DNA of 64,000 bases from Hymenopus coronatus (lineage: Eukaryota; Arthropoda; Insecta; Mantodea; Hymenopodidae), in assembly GCA_030762935.1 (NCBI GenBank), contig CM060899.1, positions 62,298,501 to 62,362,500 of the forward strand. The letters run 5' to 3'. Of this stretch, positions 35,264 through 46,439 are shown in pieces. A program made the position numbers and the translations under genes. Under the pieces are notes generated by a model, which was not told the DNA's origin, searched no databases, and saw nothing but the letters and a program-made list of their open reading frames with translations. How positions within the stretch are numbered: position 1 is the first letter of the stretch; each line of letters opens with the position of its first letter.

Positions 35264-35586
35264 GGTTTAACCATTTCTAAAATCTTTCGGAGTGACTTTT
35301 TAGGGTCCATGGGAACGTTAATTCCTCTCTGAGATATTCTTAAAAGCATATCACCAAAATTAACATTATGTACTGGATCTGATCCAGACTATGGTTGGAG
35401 GTTTTTTAACATATCAATCAGCGTGAATCAGCTCCCTGTGTATTTTATAGAAAGTTAAGACCAAGAAAATGTAATATTTCTTCGGATAAGGGCTACAAGT
35501 GTGTAAATCCTTAAATAAAATTTATATTCATTAATTCAATATTTTTTATAGATTTGTGAAAATAATAAGAGATGGTTTTATTGCAG

Positions 35587-36046
35587 GTTGTCTGAATTGC
35601 GTCAACAAAAACAGAAGCTGTCCAGGCAAGTAAGAGACAAGGAGGAAGAGCTGGAAGTTGCAATGCAAAAGATAGACAATCTCCGGCATGATATCCGCAA
35701 GGCTGAGAAACTGCGTCGTGAATTGGAGGCGCGTGTTGAAGAAGCAATGGCAGAAACTGGCAAGGAAAGGAAATTAAGAGAGCGAAGTGAAGAATACTGT
35801 AAACAGATGGAAGAGGAGACTGAAAAACTTAGACAAAGGAACTTAGCAGTAGGAAGTGATGCTTCAGCAGCAAGCCAGTCCCATGCCTCACAGGAAATAG
35901 CTAGGTTAAAGGCAGAAGTGGAAAAGTTGGAGGTGCAATATAATGAAAGCTTGGCTCAACAGCAGAGTCATTATAAACTAGAAATTGCAAGTTTAAGAGA
36001 CCAGTTACAGGAGGCAGAGAGTAGGCGAGAAGCTCTTGAGAGAGAA
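35587..36046 (+). CDS. gek: MRCK exon K: long coiled-coil exon
   Basis: Acceptor ttgcag ends at 35586; donor gtaagc at 36047; 153 codons, the longest exon here. It reads LSELRQQKQKLSRQVRDKEE, then EVAMQKIDNLRHDIRKAEKL, a long Glu/Arg/Leu-rich coiled coil, a short Ser/Ala break (VGSDASAASQSHAS) and a second coil to EALERE. KLSRQVRDKEEEL and the RKLRE(R/Q)SE segment match MRCK closely. The break matches the linker between sub-coils in homologues. Confidence 0.95.
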
Positions 36047-36214
36047 GTAAGCTTAATGTATTTATCTATCACTTTTCAGGTAGTGTATTAAGAAAGACTG
36101 CTTCCAATATGTTGAGCATTTAAGGCATTTATTTTCAAAACCTGATACCTATCCACCTTTAATAAACAATTGTGATAATTGTAAAAAGAAGCTAGTAACT
36201 GTGAAGTAGCACAT

Positions 36215-36985
36215 GTATTAATGTAATAATTAATAATTGTAACAATTCTTCACTTATCTTTTGGAATCCAAGGACTAGTTTTGCAATAAAATGGTTTATT
36301 GCATCATCAGCGCAGTTTCTTTTTGGTCTCAGTTTCTTTTTTGATCTTGTTTATTTACATTGTTATGATTACTGCTATTAGGTGGATTGTGGACTAAGGC
36401 ATTGCTAACTACTGGAATCAAAACAAATTTGGTGAGAGAGTCAATTGGTGATATACATATCGATTTTTATTCTTTAATATAAACATTTTCTCCCAAACCA
36501 TTAAATCTATGTGTCCATTTAAGTGTTTTAATAATTTAACATCTGGATTTATTTCATGATTAAATTTCCAAAAATGTTCTGCCACAGCTGATTTATCAAT
36601 TTGTTTGTATATAATATTCCTAAAATGTTCTTTTACTCTGGTACCAATGTAAAAAAGGTCACAATTTAAACAATTTAATTGTGAAATGCCAGATTTTTTT
36701 ATATAGTATTATTTTGAGGAACCAATATTATTTGAAAATATTTGTGAATTTTTTATTTGCCCAATGGTGATAAGTAAATTTTTTAAAAATGGAATTATCT
36801 TTGTTTTGTTATTTATAAAATCAATATTAAAACCGTTAATTAAAGCAGTGTTGATAATGTGTTTATTTTCTTTATAGAATTCATCTTTATTAGGGGGTAT
36901 ATTAATTAACCTATAAATTAAACTATTAAACTAGTCCTTGGATTCCAAAAGATAAGCAAAGAATTGTTACGATTAGTATTATTAT
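36215..36985 (-). mobile_element. Penelope-like element with inverted terminal fragment (P5)
   Basis: On the minus strand it carries a decayed linker and GIY-YIG region (near 36540-36700), then a C-terminus and a hammerhead-like end at 36273-36310. Its 5' boundary (36930) joins in opposite orientation to actagtccttggattccaaa, the same terminal block. Part of its body is shared with 57196-57360. Confidence 0.7.
36273..36310 (-). ncRNA. Hammerhead-like core with consensus CTGATGA
   Basis: On the minus strand: CTGATGA (36310-36304), a stem II of about 8 bp (TGCAATAA with TTATTGCA), AAAA in place of GAAA, and GTC at 36275-36273. It is the copy closest to the hammerhead consensus in its first core strand. 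Confidence 0.5.
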
Positions 36986-37044
36986 ATTAATTGTGATAAT
37001 CTTATGTAAAGCATAAGTATAATAGCATGATTCTGGATACTGAT

Positions 37045-37558
37045 GCTCACCTCCTCTCACATGTGCAAGAGATATTTTAACTAGACCACATATTGGGCGC
37101 TGTCGTTTTAGTCACGTCATTTACTGTCTTCGGATCCTGCACCACTTTGTGCTCATTGTCAGGAGCCGTTGACTGTGAGGCATGTTTTAATCAAGTGTAA
37201 GTTTTTAGCTCCGTCAGTATACCAGCTGATATTTCGCAGGTACTGGCGGATGAACTTGCTGCTGTGAAATGCATTTAAGATTTTATGCCTCAATTCGGTA
37301 AGAGCCACTATGTGTGATTTTAACATTTTACGCTTTGTGTCTGTCTGGTCACTGTGTGGTATAGTTTTTTGGTGACTCAATAGGAACTCTTTTACCTTCT
37401 TTTTTATTTTTGGTTCCGCATAGCTGACACTGTTTTAGCCACATTTTTAGGTTTCTTAGGTTTTAGTGTTTGGATCTAGTGCATAGCCTTTTTTATTTCC
37501 TTTTTTTCGGGTGCTAATAACCATGCAGTTGTGTGCCCTAAAGCCATACTACTACTAC
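37045..37558 (+). mobile_element. LINE 3' end with (ACT)n tail
   Basis: It reads LTRPHIGRCRFSHVIYC...H, then an EPLTVRHVLIKC-like Cys/His motif and a degenerate end, closing in ccatactactactact. This is the RNase-H/Zn-knuckle end of an I- or jockey-type LINE. Confidence 0.55.
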
Positions 37559-37579
37559 TCACCTCACTTAAAATGAAAT

Positions 37580-37720
37580 TTTCAAAACATATGTTTCAAG
37601 GGTGATTGCCTCTTCTTCAGTTGAAGTCCGACTGATGGCTGGGAGTTGTGCTCTGTGGTCTGTTATGGTGGAGACATCTGGTGTTCTTGATAATGGTTTA
37701 TTGCTTTAGACTCACTCTTT
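37580..37720 (-). mobile_element. PLE terminus with hammerhead-like core
   Basis: On the minus strand CTGAAGA (37620-37614) leads into AGAGGCAATCACCCTT and GAAAC (37597-37593). The flanking gttgtgctctgtggtctg and ggtggagacatctg recur at 38900 and, inverted, at 39120. Confidence 0.5.
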
Positions 37721-37779
37721 ATTTCTATTCGCTTTCAATTTTCACTTCTTATAAGAACTGTCTTTATATTTTATTCTTT

Positions 37780-38251
37780 GCTACTCATTTATTTTATTGT
37801 AGTCGAGGCTAATATAGGCATTTCTCCATTTATTAATAGTATCTCATTTAAATATGTGCTGTAGAATTTGGCAGGAAATACAGTTGTAAATACCAATGCA
37901 GGAAATGATACACAGCAAAACTTTTCCCTTATGCATCCAGGATATTCCTGAACTAAGGCATAGTTTTTGTCTTCCCTAAGAAGCATGTACAGCCACTTGA
38001 ATTGTTTCCAAGCTCTCATTTGTTTTTTTCAAAATATTCTTTAAAATTTTACTGTGCTCTTGTAGTTTAGCAATTTGTATGGTTTCATTTAGATACAATT
38101 TTTCAGCCAAAGAGAGGCAAAAACAGTTCTTTTTATTAATGTGATAGTGATTTTCTTCATCCGGATTGGAATGCTCAACGATTTCCAGCCCTGTTTTAGT
38201 AATATTCACTAATATTTCAATTAAAATGGAGACAGATTAGTGATAAAAGTG
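37780..38251. other. Unidentified stretch with minus frames
   Basis: Minus frames of about 76 codons (37789-38209) in two phases. The second includes DEENHYHINKKN, faintly like the end of a PLE polyprotein, but no firm assignment. Confidence 0.3.
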
Positions 38252-38740
38252 GAAAAATCAGAAACATAATCAAATCATAAAGTTAATAATTTTTGCTCTA
38301 TTGATATTCCAATAAACAAAATTTTTAACCATTTTTACGCATTTTCTTCTTTAGGTACACTTTTCTCCTAAACAGTTAAAGTGACACATTTAAAACTTTG
38401 TAATCACTTTACAAACATGCTATTCAACATAGCCATTAAGACATTTTAATCAATAATAGCAATTTAAAAAGTAAATGATAATGTACTCTTTATTTTTTAG
38501 TTTTTTATATATGAAAATATTTCTTTGAGGAATTTCATGCAAGTGTAACATATAACGCTTTCACCAACTGTTAAGAGCAGCATATTCTGCATATGCACTA
38601 AAAAATTCAAATCTATATTGTAGTTTTCTAGAAAAGTATACCTAAAGAAGAAAATTTTTGAAATTTTGTGTTTATTGAAATATGAATAGAGCAAAAATTA
38701 TTAACTTTATTTATGATTTGATTATGTTTTCTGAATCTGA
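38252..38740. repeat. Fold-back repeat, ~115-bp arms
   Basis: 38252-38370 and 38626-38740 are inverted copies (aaagttaataatttttgct, ttttcttctttaggta). The central 255 bp is AT-rich without a frame. It sits between PLE terminal fragments. Confidence 0.8.
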
Positions 38741-38869
38741 AGAGGCTGATATATAGGTAGTAAAAGTTTCATTATGATAGATTGCATAGCTTTCAAGAAA
38801 CACTAACATATATTGTATTGAAATTCTGCATGGAAATTGTTACTTTGACACTACCAAGTATTCTGAAAG

Positions 38870-39170
38870 GACATTTGTTCCCATCAGTTGACAGCTTGAG
38901 GGCTAGAAGTTGTGCTTTATGGTCCATTATGCTGGAGACATCTGCTGTCAGTAGAAGTTGAAGTTCATGCGGCAGTATTTCAAAATTCTTAAAGCATTTA
39001 AAACCCATAAACAATCCATAAGCACTCACGATTTGGGAAAGTATTTTCATCATTAAATACATAAACCTGCTCATGAATTTTGAAATACTGCACTGTATTT
39101 GCACTTCTGCTGAGGACACCAGAAGTCTCCACCATAACAGACCTCAGAGCTCATTTCCGGCCCTCAGTTG
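38870..39170. mobile_element. Inverted PLE terminal fragments
   Basis: The left arm (38880-38985) and right arm (39070-39170) are diverged inverted copies (gaattttgaaatactgc; gtctcca.cataa; ggccctca). A 108-codon minus frame crosses them, a by-product of the symmetry. Confidence 0.6.
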
Positions 39171-39349
39171 GTAAATGGCCTTCAAACATGCTTATTAGCT
39201 TCTTTTTTTTTAATTTTGATGACTCACTAATGTGACTCAGTTTTAATATTTTCTTAAACTATTCATTTTGATCATTTTTGAATTGAAAGACATAGTTTAG
39301 AAGCGGTTGCAAATATACAATTTCATTAAATTAGATTAATTACCTCAGA

Positions 39350-39960
39350 ACTAGTTTGAAGGAATCACTTCCTCATTGTCAACTCATTGCAACTGGTTGA
39401 CTCTCCCCTGATGGTTATGTTTCTCTCTTAGACCCTCTGGCAATAGTTCTATGAATTTGGTGATCATATTTTTGTCCATTGGGATCTCGGAAGTTCATTA
39501 ATCTTGGACAAAATTTTTGAAGAAATATTTTCCCCCAAATATTTAAATCGGTGGGTTTTTATGCCTGCCTAACAAGTTATGCAGTGTTGACAATTTTGTG
39601 TCCTTTATCCAAAAATGTGCTCAACTGCTGATTTTTTTTCTTCCCTAGATTTGATATTTCTAAAGTGTTCCTTAGGCCTTGTTTCTATGTTTTGCTAGTT
39701 TGACGTATATAGATTTGATCACATTCTTTACAATCTATTGTATAAATCCCGGAATTTTTATGAGCTGACAGTTTTTATTTTTGGTTCGCTTTTATTAGGA
39801 ATTTTATGCTGGATTTATTTTCAGGGAAGAATGCTATGTTGCTGTCTTTGAAAATCCTCTGACATTTTTTATGTCCTCATGGATGGACTGTGACCTTTTT
39901 GGGCACTGGATTTTAATGGTGTTATATTTGCTACCACTCCTAAACTATAATACTTGTTTT
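39350..39960 (-). mobile_element. Penelope-like element, GIY-YIG region (P6)
   Basis: Minus-strand broken frames read GIYTIDCKECDQIYIRQTSK, then SAVEH and a LGENISSKILSKINELPRSQ-like linker. Five or more disruptions. Confidence 0.6.
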
Positions 39961-39974
39961 GAACTTCTGACTTA

Positions 39975-41506
39975 AGAGGATCATTTGATAAGTTCATGGA
40001 ATGAAAGCCAAACTATCAGCTGACATTAACTATTTTTATTTTTCAATGTAGTCTCCCTGTACTCTAATAAACTTGTTCCATCGATGTTCCAATGCCTTTA
40101 ATTTCATCTCAAAAATAAGATTCCTTCAGAGCTGCTAAATAATCAACAACTCAGCTATCAGTTCTTCATTTGAAGATATCTTTTTCATCCATAGAGGAAA
40201 CCTTTGAGCTTAGGGAAGAAATGGAAGTCTTACGGTGCCATATCAGGTGAATAAAGCAGGTGGGGCAACAAATCATACCTCAGCTCATGTATTTTAGCCA
40301 TGGCAATGACACATATGTGCAGGCACACATTGTCCTGATGGAAAATGACTTTCTTCCTTGCTAAACTTTGCCTTTTATGGTGTACGTTTTGCTCTAGTTG
40401 GTCCAAGAGTTTAGGGTGATATTCTCTTCAATTTCTTGACCATTAGGAAGAGAATCTATCAGCAGAATCCGTTTTTTTAGCCCAGAAAACTGGTGTCATG
40501 ACCTTTCTGACCTACTGTATTGCTTTGCTTTCTTTGGAAGTAGAGAATTAGCATGCTTTCACTGTTTCGATTGCTTTGTTTTTGTTGCATGGTAGTGGAC
40601 CGGTGCAAAAAATCTTGTGGGCTTTTCTAAAAATGGTCCAAACATTGTTCAGAAATTTTCATTCTGATGCACATTGCAGCACCTATCTGAAAGATAATTT
40701 TATCATACCCAATTTATCAGTGAAAATGTGATATGCACTTTCAGTCAGTGATCTTCCAAGACCACTTCGTGGACTTACGTAGCCATTTCTGGGGTGGTGA
40801 CAAATTGGATAACCATTATGCAGATCGTCTTCTATGCTCTCATGACCAAGTTTAAATTTGTTGGTCTACTTATCAACAGTTGTATATGAAAGAGTGTTCA
40901 AGTCTGCATGAATTTTATTTGCTATAGCTTTCTTTACACCATGGCAGAGTGGTTAGACTGCTCGCCTCCCACCTGGGCACCTGGGTTAAATCCCAAGTGC
41001 CCTCATGTGGAATTTGTGGTGGATGAAATGGCATCAGGGCGGGTTTTGTTTGTGTTTTCCCCACCACTCATTCCACCAATTGCTCCATCAGTTTTCCTAT
41101 CATCCATTTCTTTTATTTCATATCATCCATTTTCTCATGCTTATGCCTGCGTACGGCTGACTACTCATTCGTTTTTCATTCTGTAGTTACTGCCGTTGGC
41201 GCTCCAACGGATTTCTCACCTCTAGGCATCTGCTTGTAAGTCCTAGGGGAGTATCAGTTCTGTGTAAGCTGACTACATAATGTAACATTTCTTTACAAAG
41301 TACTTTATTATTGTTGGAATCTGTTTTTTTCCATCTTCAAAATTTCTACATGGCAACAACAATAAGTCATCTGCAACACAGCTCTCCACCCACAGCATTA
41401 AATGCTACCTGTGCACACCTAAAAAAAATGGTTAATTATTGTGTCAAAACCGTGTTACACTAGCAATAACCATTGTTGGCGATTCTGACAACTTATCAAA
41501 TGATTT
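39975..41506 (-). mobile_element. Mariner transposon 1, interrupted by a SINE
   Basis: TIRs ATCATTTGATAAGTT at both ends, with TA just outside each. In reverse the DNA matches mariner 2 (LL.H.PYSPD.APSD-type end near 40240), but frames are broken. A SINE splits it (40939-41287). Net length about 1.17 kb, slightly short for mariner. Confidence 0.8.
40929..41297 (+). mobile_element. tRNA-derived SINE (family S5) with TSD inside mariner 1
   Basis: The direct repeat TTTCTTTACA (40929-40938 and 41288-41297) flanks 349 bp. Head: CCATGGCAGAGTGGTTAGAC with B box GGGTTAAATCC; the 3' part has catccattt repeats. Younger than the mariner. Confidence 0.85.
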
Positions 41507-41509
41507 ATA

Positions 41510-42794
41510 AATATTTAAACAGTCACTATACAAAGGAAACAACAGAATTTTTATAAATCCGCTCTGCATAACTTCAACATATTGATGGTTTTTAAACATT
41601 CACAGGCACTAGTGGAGATTTTATTGGATTGATTCCAGTGCTATGTTAATATTTTTATAGTTTTGTTTAAAATGTACAATGTGTTCAATGCATGCAAAGG
41701 ATTTAAAGCTATACAGCAGAACAATTGTTCTGCTTTCTTTTGAAAAGAATCAATAAATAGCCTCCAGTCTAATGCGGTATGTTTTAATAAAGAGTATAGG
41801 CATAGTGTCACCGAAGATCAATAGATAATCCAGTTTTCTTATTTTCTAAATCCATTTTATGTAATGGAGATTCTGACTTCAAAAAGATGTTTCTTCTTCG
41901 GAAGCTAGAATTAGAAAGATAGAATCAAGTGTCAAGATTTGAACTTAAACCTACACACGACATGTATAAAAAAAGAATTAACTAGAAGCTAAAAGTTAAT
42001 TTTATTTTGGGAAGTGAAAGGTAGCATATGAAATTTTATTTTGGGAAGTGAAAGGTAGCATATGAGATTATTTAATTGGAATTGGTAAATTACCATTATT
42101 TAATTCTAGCCTAGTAGTAGATTTTCAGATGTCTGATTTTATCCCTTTTTGCTGAGAATTCCATTAATGTTTACAAAGCATAATGTATTGCCAAAATAGG
42201 AAAACGTACAGAGAATAACTTTGAACATATTGTGTAGTTAATGGCTGCAATGAAAGTTTTGACTTCTCAAGATTGTCACAGTATTTTTACAATGTGTTTA
42301 ATAATTAAGAGTGAAATGTGTTTAAGGTGTTATTAACTGAATCAACCACCATATTCAAATTCCTGATACTAGCTATTTCTTTAAGAATGTACACTAAGAA
42401 AAAAAAAGACTTCATTTATGGCTTCAGATAGTTTCTCAAGAGAAACTTTTATCCTTTAGAAAAGAAACCACTCTCATGTTATCAGAATATTAAGCACTCT
42501 TTCTAAAAATCCTATAACCTTTGGGGCTGGGAGGGTGATTGAGTTTAAGAAACCTGAACACATTTAAAATCCAGCTTGGTACAGCACCTTGTTCATATAA
42601 TAAAATGCCAACCATATTATGACAACTCTAAATGTATTTACATGTTTTCATAGGTAAGCTCTTTAAATACATAAAATAATGTTTTGTTTTTTACAACTGG
42701 TTAGAAATTTTAAATCTCTTTGGACCTTTCTCATAACAACTTTATTTCATTGAAAGTCACAAACTTTATCAAATGTAAACTTATTTTTCACTAT
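41510..42794. other. Intronic stretch, mostly unrecognised
   Basis: AT-rich. It contains one 34-bp direct duplication (listed separately). No frame of note. Confidence 0.5.
41998..42065. repeat. Perfect 34-bp tandem duplication
   Basis: The unit aattttattttggg... ...catatga occurs twice back to back without a mismatch, a recent event. Confidence 0.9.
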
Positions 42795-44633
42795 TATGAG
42801 GGTCACTCTTAAAAATTTTGAGAATGGACACTATAAAATATTAAAATTCAGATGTAATCATGTATCTTTTCAAAATACTGTCCATTGCATTCTGTACATT
42901 GTCTCAAAGCATTTTTAAAATTATGAACACCAAGCTTCTTTGGAGAGAGTGAAAAAGTTTCTTTGTCAGCAGCTACTGGGGCTTCAGGTGGTTCAATTCA
43001 TTGACTTTAAATTTTCTCTTTCGTTTGAGGAATAGAAAAGTCACATAGGACCAGATCTAAGCTGTAGGGAGGATGGGACAAATATCTTGACTCCTGCAGA
43101 AATTGCATTGTTTCTTGTGCAGTGGCATTGTCATGGTGCAACAAAATTACACGCAGATCAGTCTTAGGATGCATTTTTTTCAGTTCATTGAACACCTGTG
43201 GCACACCATTTGGCAAACAGTCTTTTGTCCCTCAAGCGGAATAGTCGCAATATGATCACTTGCTATGAAGAAGGAACAGATCATCATCTTGCCAATACTT
43301 CTTGTTCACTTCACTTTTGTTGGGAGATCATCTCCTGGAAGACCCAGACCAGTGACTCATTTAGTTTCTAGAGCATACTGGTAAGTCCAGTTTTCGTCAC
43401 CAGTTATTATGTTAAGTATGTCTAGGATCTTCCTCTTCTGAATTTTGCAATCGTTTCCTAGAACCATTCTGCTCGTTTGTGAGGGAGTGGTGGAGATCCT
43501 GCAACTGCAGAGATTCCTGATATCAAGTTTTTCTTGAGGATTGTTTTCACTGCTGCCGAACCAATATGGTTGGTTGGTATCTAATGTTGAGCCATTCGCT
43601 TTCTTGCATTCCAGTATTTTGATGTCATATTATCATTTTGACTAAAGGTTGGGCATTGAAGTAGATGGTTTCCATCCATATCTTCTTTAAGTGTACATAA
43701 AGGACACAGAGGAGATCTCACTATACCAATCCTGAATAAATGTTTATTGAGACAGTCATGGCCTGTTAGGAGTCTAAAGGTTGCTACAGAGGATTTTCTT
43801 GGTAATGTAGTGATTCTGGTCGTGTTATTACATAAATTATCCCATGGTTTTCCTTTTGTTTGTAATACATTATCTTCTTTAATTTTGTTATTAAATGTTG
43901 ATATAATGATTCTTTAGATAGAGTGATAACTTATTGGATCAGATGAATTTGATGCAATTTTACTACCTTTCTTGGCTAGAAAGTCAGCTGTTTCATTACC
44001 CTATATTCTGCAATGTGCTGATGTCCTTTGAAGTATTAATCTTTTATTTAAATTCATTAGTTGTTTTATGATTGTGCGGCATTCTGCAATATTTAAGTTA
44101 TTAGGTGTTACATCAGATGTTATGGATATAATAGCTGCTTTAGATCAGGTAATAGTACCGAACCGATATTTAGGGCTTCTTAAATCTGATCATATGTATA
44201 CAACAGTCTTCTCTCAACATGTGCTTTGCTTTCACCATGCTTTTATTCATTGCTGTAACCGGCTCTCCTGCTTATTCTCTATGTTCTTGGGAATCCCTTC
44301 CTCTTCTAAAACTCTATCATACCGTCGATAAATGATGGATTGTGAAGGGCAAAGATCCCCAAGTGCACAGTGCAGTCTTTTAAGGCATTCTGTCTGCCCC
44401 AAACTGACGTTAAAGTCATAGAAAATCTTAGCATGGAAATACTCTCACTTGAGCTTCATATGACATAGCAACACCTGCTTACATATATAAGCAGTTTTAC
44501 ATTGCACATTTTTGGAGCGAGCCCATACTTGTACATGTTGCTATCTGAACTTTAATCTGAAGTTGGGAAAAGCTGCTTTGGCTTCCTGCAACTCTTTGCT
44601 GTCCATTCTCAAAACTTTTGGAATGACCTCGTA
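42795..44633 (-). mobile_element. Mariner transposon 3, interrupted by a LINE
   Basis: TIRs GAGGGTCACTC...TTTTGAGAATGGAC and GTCCATTCTCAAAAC...GAATGACCTC with TA at 42795-42796 and 44632-44633. The minus frame HHDNATAQETMQFLQ...PPYSLDLVLCDF shows the second and third catalytic-acid regions of a D,D34D transposase. Removing the LINE gives about 1.23 kb. Stops and frameshifts throughout. Confidence 0.85.
43556..44169 (-). mobile_element. Jockey-type LINE insertion (copy 2) with 12-bp TSD
   Basis: CCGAACC(A/G)ATAT at 43556-43567 and 44158-44169 flanks a 590-bp 5'-truncated copy of the LINE at 16972. The same 3' repeat (GGTT)n and RNase H/Cys-His region are present, but broken. Confidence 0.9.
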
Positions 44634-44639
44634 TTTACT

Positions 44640-45262
44640 TTCAAATTTATATCTGAAGCTAGTATTTGTCTTACTTGTCCCACTGGTGACAGTTCATACC
44701 TTTTATAAACTTGTTTAAAACTCTATATTAGCCCTTGCATTTATTTTAAATAAAGTTCACAGTCTATTCCAGATAAAATTAGTGGCACTAACGAATACCA
44801 ACAAAAATTTAATGATTAGAAATGTTTTAAAAAATCACCAAATTTATTGGAATATGTTTCTATGTATGTGTGTCTTTATTCACCTTTAGAAATCTAAATA
44901 CAATTTCATGGCTTCATCAAAGTTTGATATATACAAAAATTAGATTACAATACATTACTATATACAAATGGGTAGAACTAATACATCATATATACATTTA
45001 ACCAAGTAAATTAATAGCATATACAGAGTAAGTTATATACAATTATAGTCATAACATCACATTAAAATATAAATTATATACAATTGGCAACTGTCATAAA
45101 TCTTTTGGAAAATGCTATACAGCTGGAAAGTGAAACATTGGATAGCTATAATAGCAGAAGACTATATGCAAGTCTACAGTTTTACAGTTAACAGTGGTGT
45201 CCGAAATATTGGAAAAACTCATGGGTACTATAGAAACTCCGCTTTATTAAAAATCTTTGAAA
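44640..45262. other. Intronic stretch, nothing recognised
   Basis: Rich in tatatacaa-type words; could be a LINE 3' UTR, but no coding part is attached. Confidence 0.4.
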
Positions 45263-45264
45263 TA

Positions 45265-45740
45265 TAGGGTGTCTCAAAAAAAATGTACTAACATGTTGAC
45301 TGCCCATAATGTGTGTCACAAAAATGCACTAACACTTTGAATGACTATGAAAACATTATCTATGAACATAGAGACAAGTATAAAGTCTTGAATTACAAAA
45401 AACAAATGTAATTAAAAAATCTTGTTTGCTAGTGTCCAGACAAAGCTGATAAAGCAAACCAATGATTCACAAATGTCACAAAACAGTTCATTTGGAATAT
45501 TTCCAATTTCGTTGCATCTTATTGACATTGTGAACAGTTACATCAGCTTCAAATTTATTCTGATGCAAGCAATGGGCTGGTGTATTGGTAGCAGTTTATC
45601 AAACTCCCTTCTGAACAGTCTTTTGGTCTTCCAATAACATTTAAGGACAAACTTTCTCTCTTCAAAGCTAAGTTGATCTGCCATTCTGTTAAATTAGTTA
45701 CACCTGAAAAACAAAAAAAGCCAGCACATTATGGGCAGTC
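45265..45740 (-). mobile_element. Tc1/IS630-type transposon fragment
   Basis: A TIR-like start gggtgtctcaaaaaaaatg (45268). The minus frame from 45682 reads MADQLSFEERKFVLKCYWK, the helix-turn-helix start typical of DUF4817-type transposases. The rest decays. Confidence 0.6.
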
Positions 45741-46281
45741 ATACTATAAATTATGATAAATTTCAAGAAATAAGTGATTTTAATACATTGTTTAAATTTA
45801 AAAATAGCAGTATAGCTTTTATTATTTTATTTGTTTATTTTTATTCCAGTGTATTAATTTATTTATGAGATTTTTAAATCAAATAGCTTTGTATTTATTT
45901 TATTCTGTCTCTTTTTTCATTTTAAAAACTTTTGAAGCTTGTACTGTGTGGTTGTCATAAATTTCACCAGAAAGTTTTCATCCCTTTTTATAATTTATGT
46001 CCATGAAACATTTAAGTCACACTTGTGCATTGGGTTGATAGTTATTTACTACATAATCATGTTTATTTTTCCATATCAGTGTTCTGTCTGTACTTTTTCA
46101 GCACTGGGTGTGAAGTGTAGCTTGATTCATCTCATGAGCTTTTTCAAAGTAAACTCATTTAATGAGTGTCTACAGTTATTTTAAATATCTTCTGGCAGAA
46201 ATTTTCACTGCCCTCTACGCAAACAGCAGGTTTTATGTTTTGCAGAAAATCAACTGTCATGCTTGCATGGCATCATTTCAG
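45741..46281. other. Intronic stretch before exon L
   Basis: AT-rich; frames here end in the splice acceptor and have no independent support. Confidence 0.5.
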
Positions 46282-46431
46282 GTGCAGCTGTTGAAGGATA
46301 AACTTGATGCTGTTCGTTTGGAAGAATATACTGAGAATGAAGAAACAATTGCTGAATTGAAGAGAAGGCACGAACGTGAAAAAATGTTGCTCCTTGAAGA
46401 CAATAAGAAGCTGATGATGGATTTAGATACA
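46282..46431 (+). CDS. gek: MRCK exon L: coiled coil
   Basis: Acceptor tttcag ends at 46281; donor gttagt at 46432 (a weaker but acceptable donor); 50 codons. It reads VQLLKDKLDAVRLEEYTENE, then ELKRRHEREKMLLLEDNKKL MMDLDT. The REK(M/V)LL.E(D/E)NKKL segment is conserved in MRCK. The in-frame Met at 46162 and a second one before the acceptor lie in the intron. The donor choice is fixed by phase with exon M. Confidence 0.9.
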
Positions 46432-46439
46432 GTTAGTGT

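Noticed and set aside
38793..39119. A 108-codon minus frame as a gene
   Set aside because: It runs across inverted PLE fragments and has no recognisable domain.
46162..46281. Upstream in-frame extension of exon L
   Set aside because: The 40 codons before the acceptor have no MRCK similarity, and phase with exon K requires splicing at 46281.
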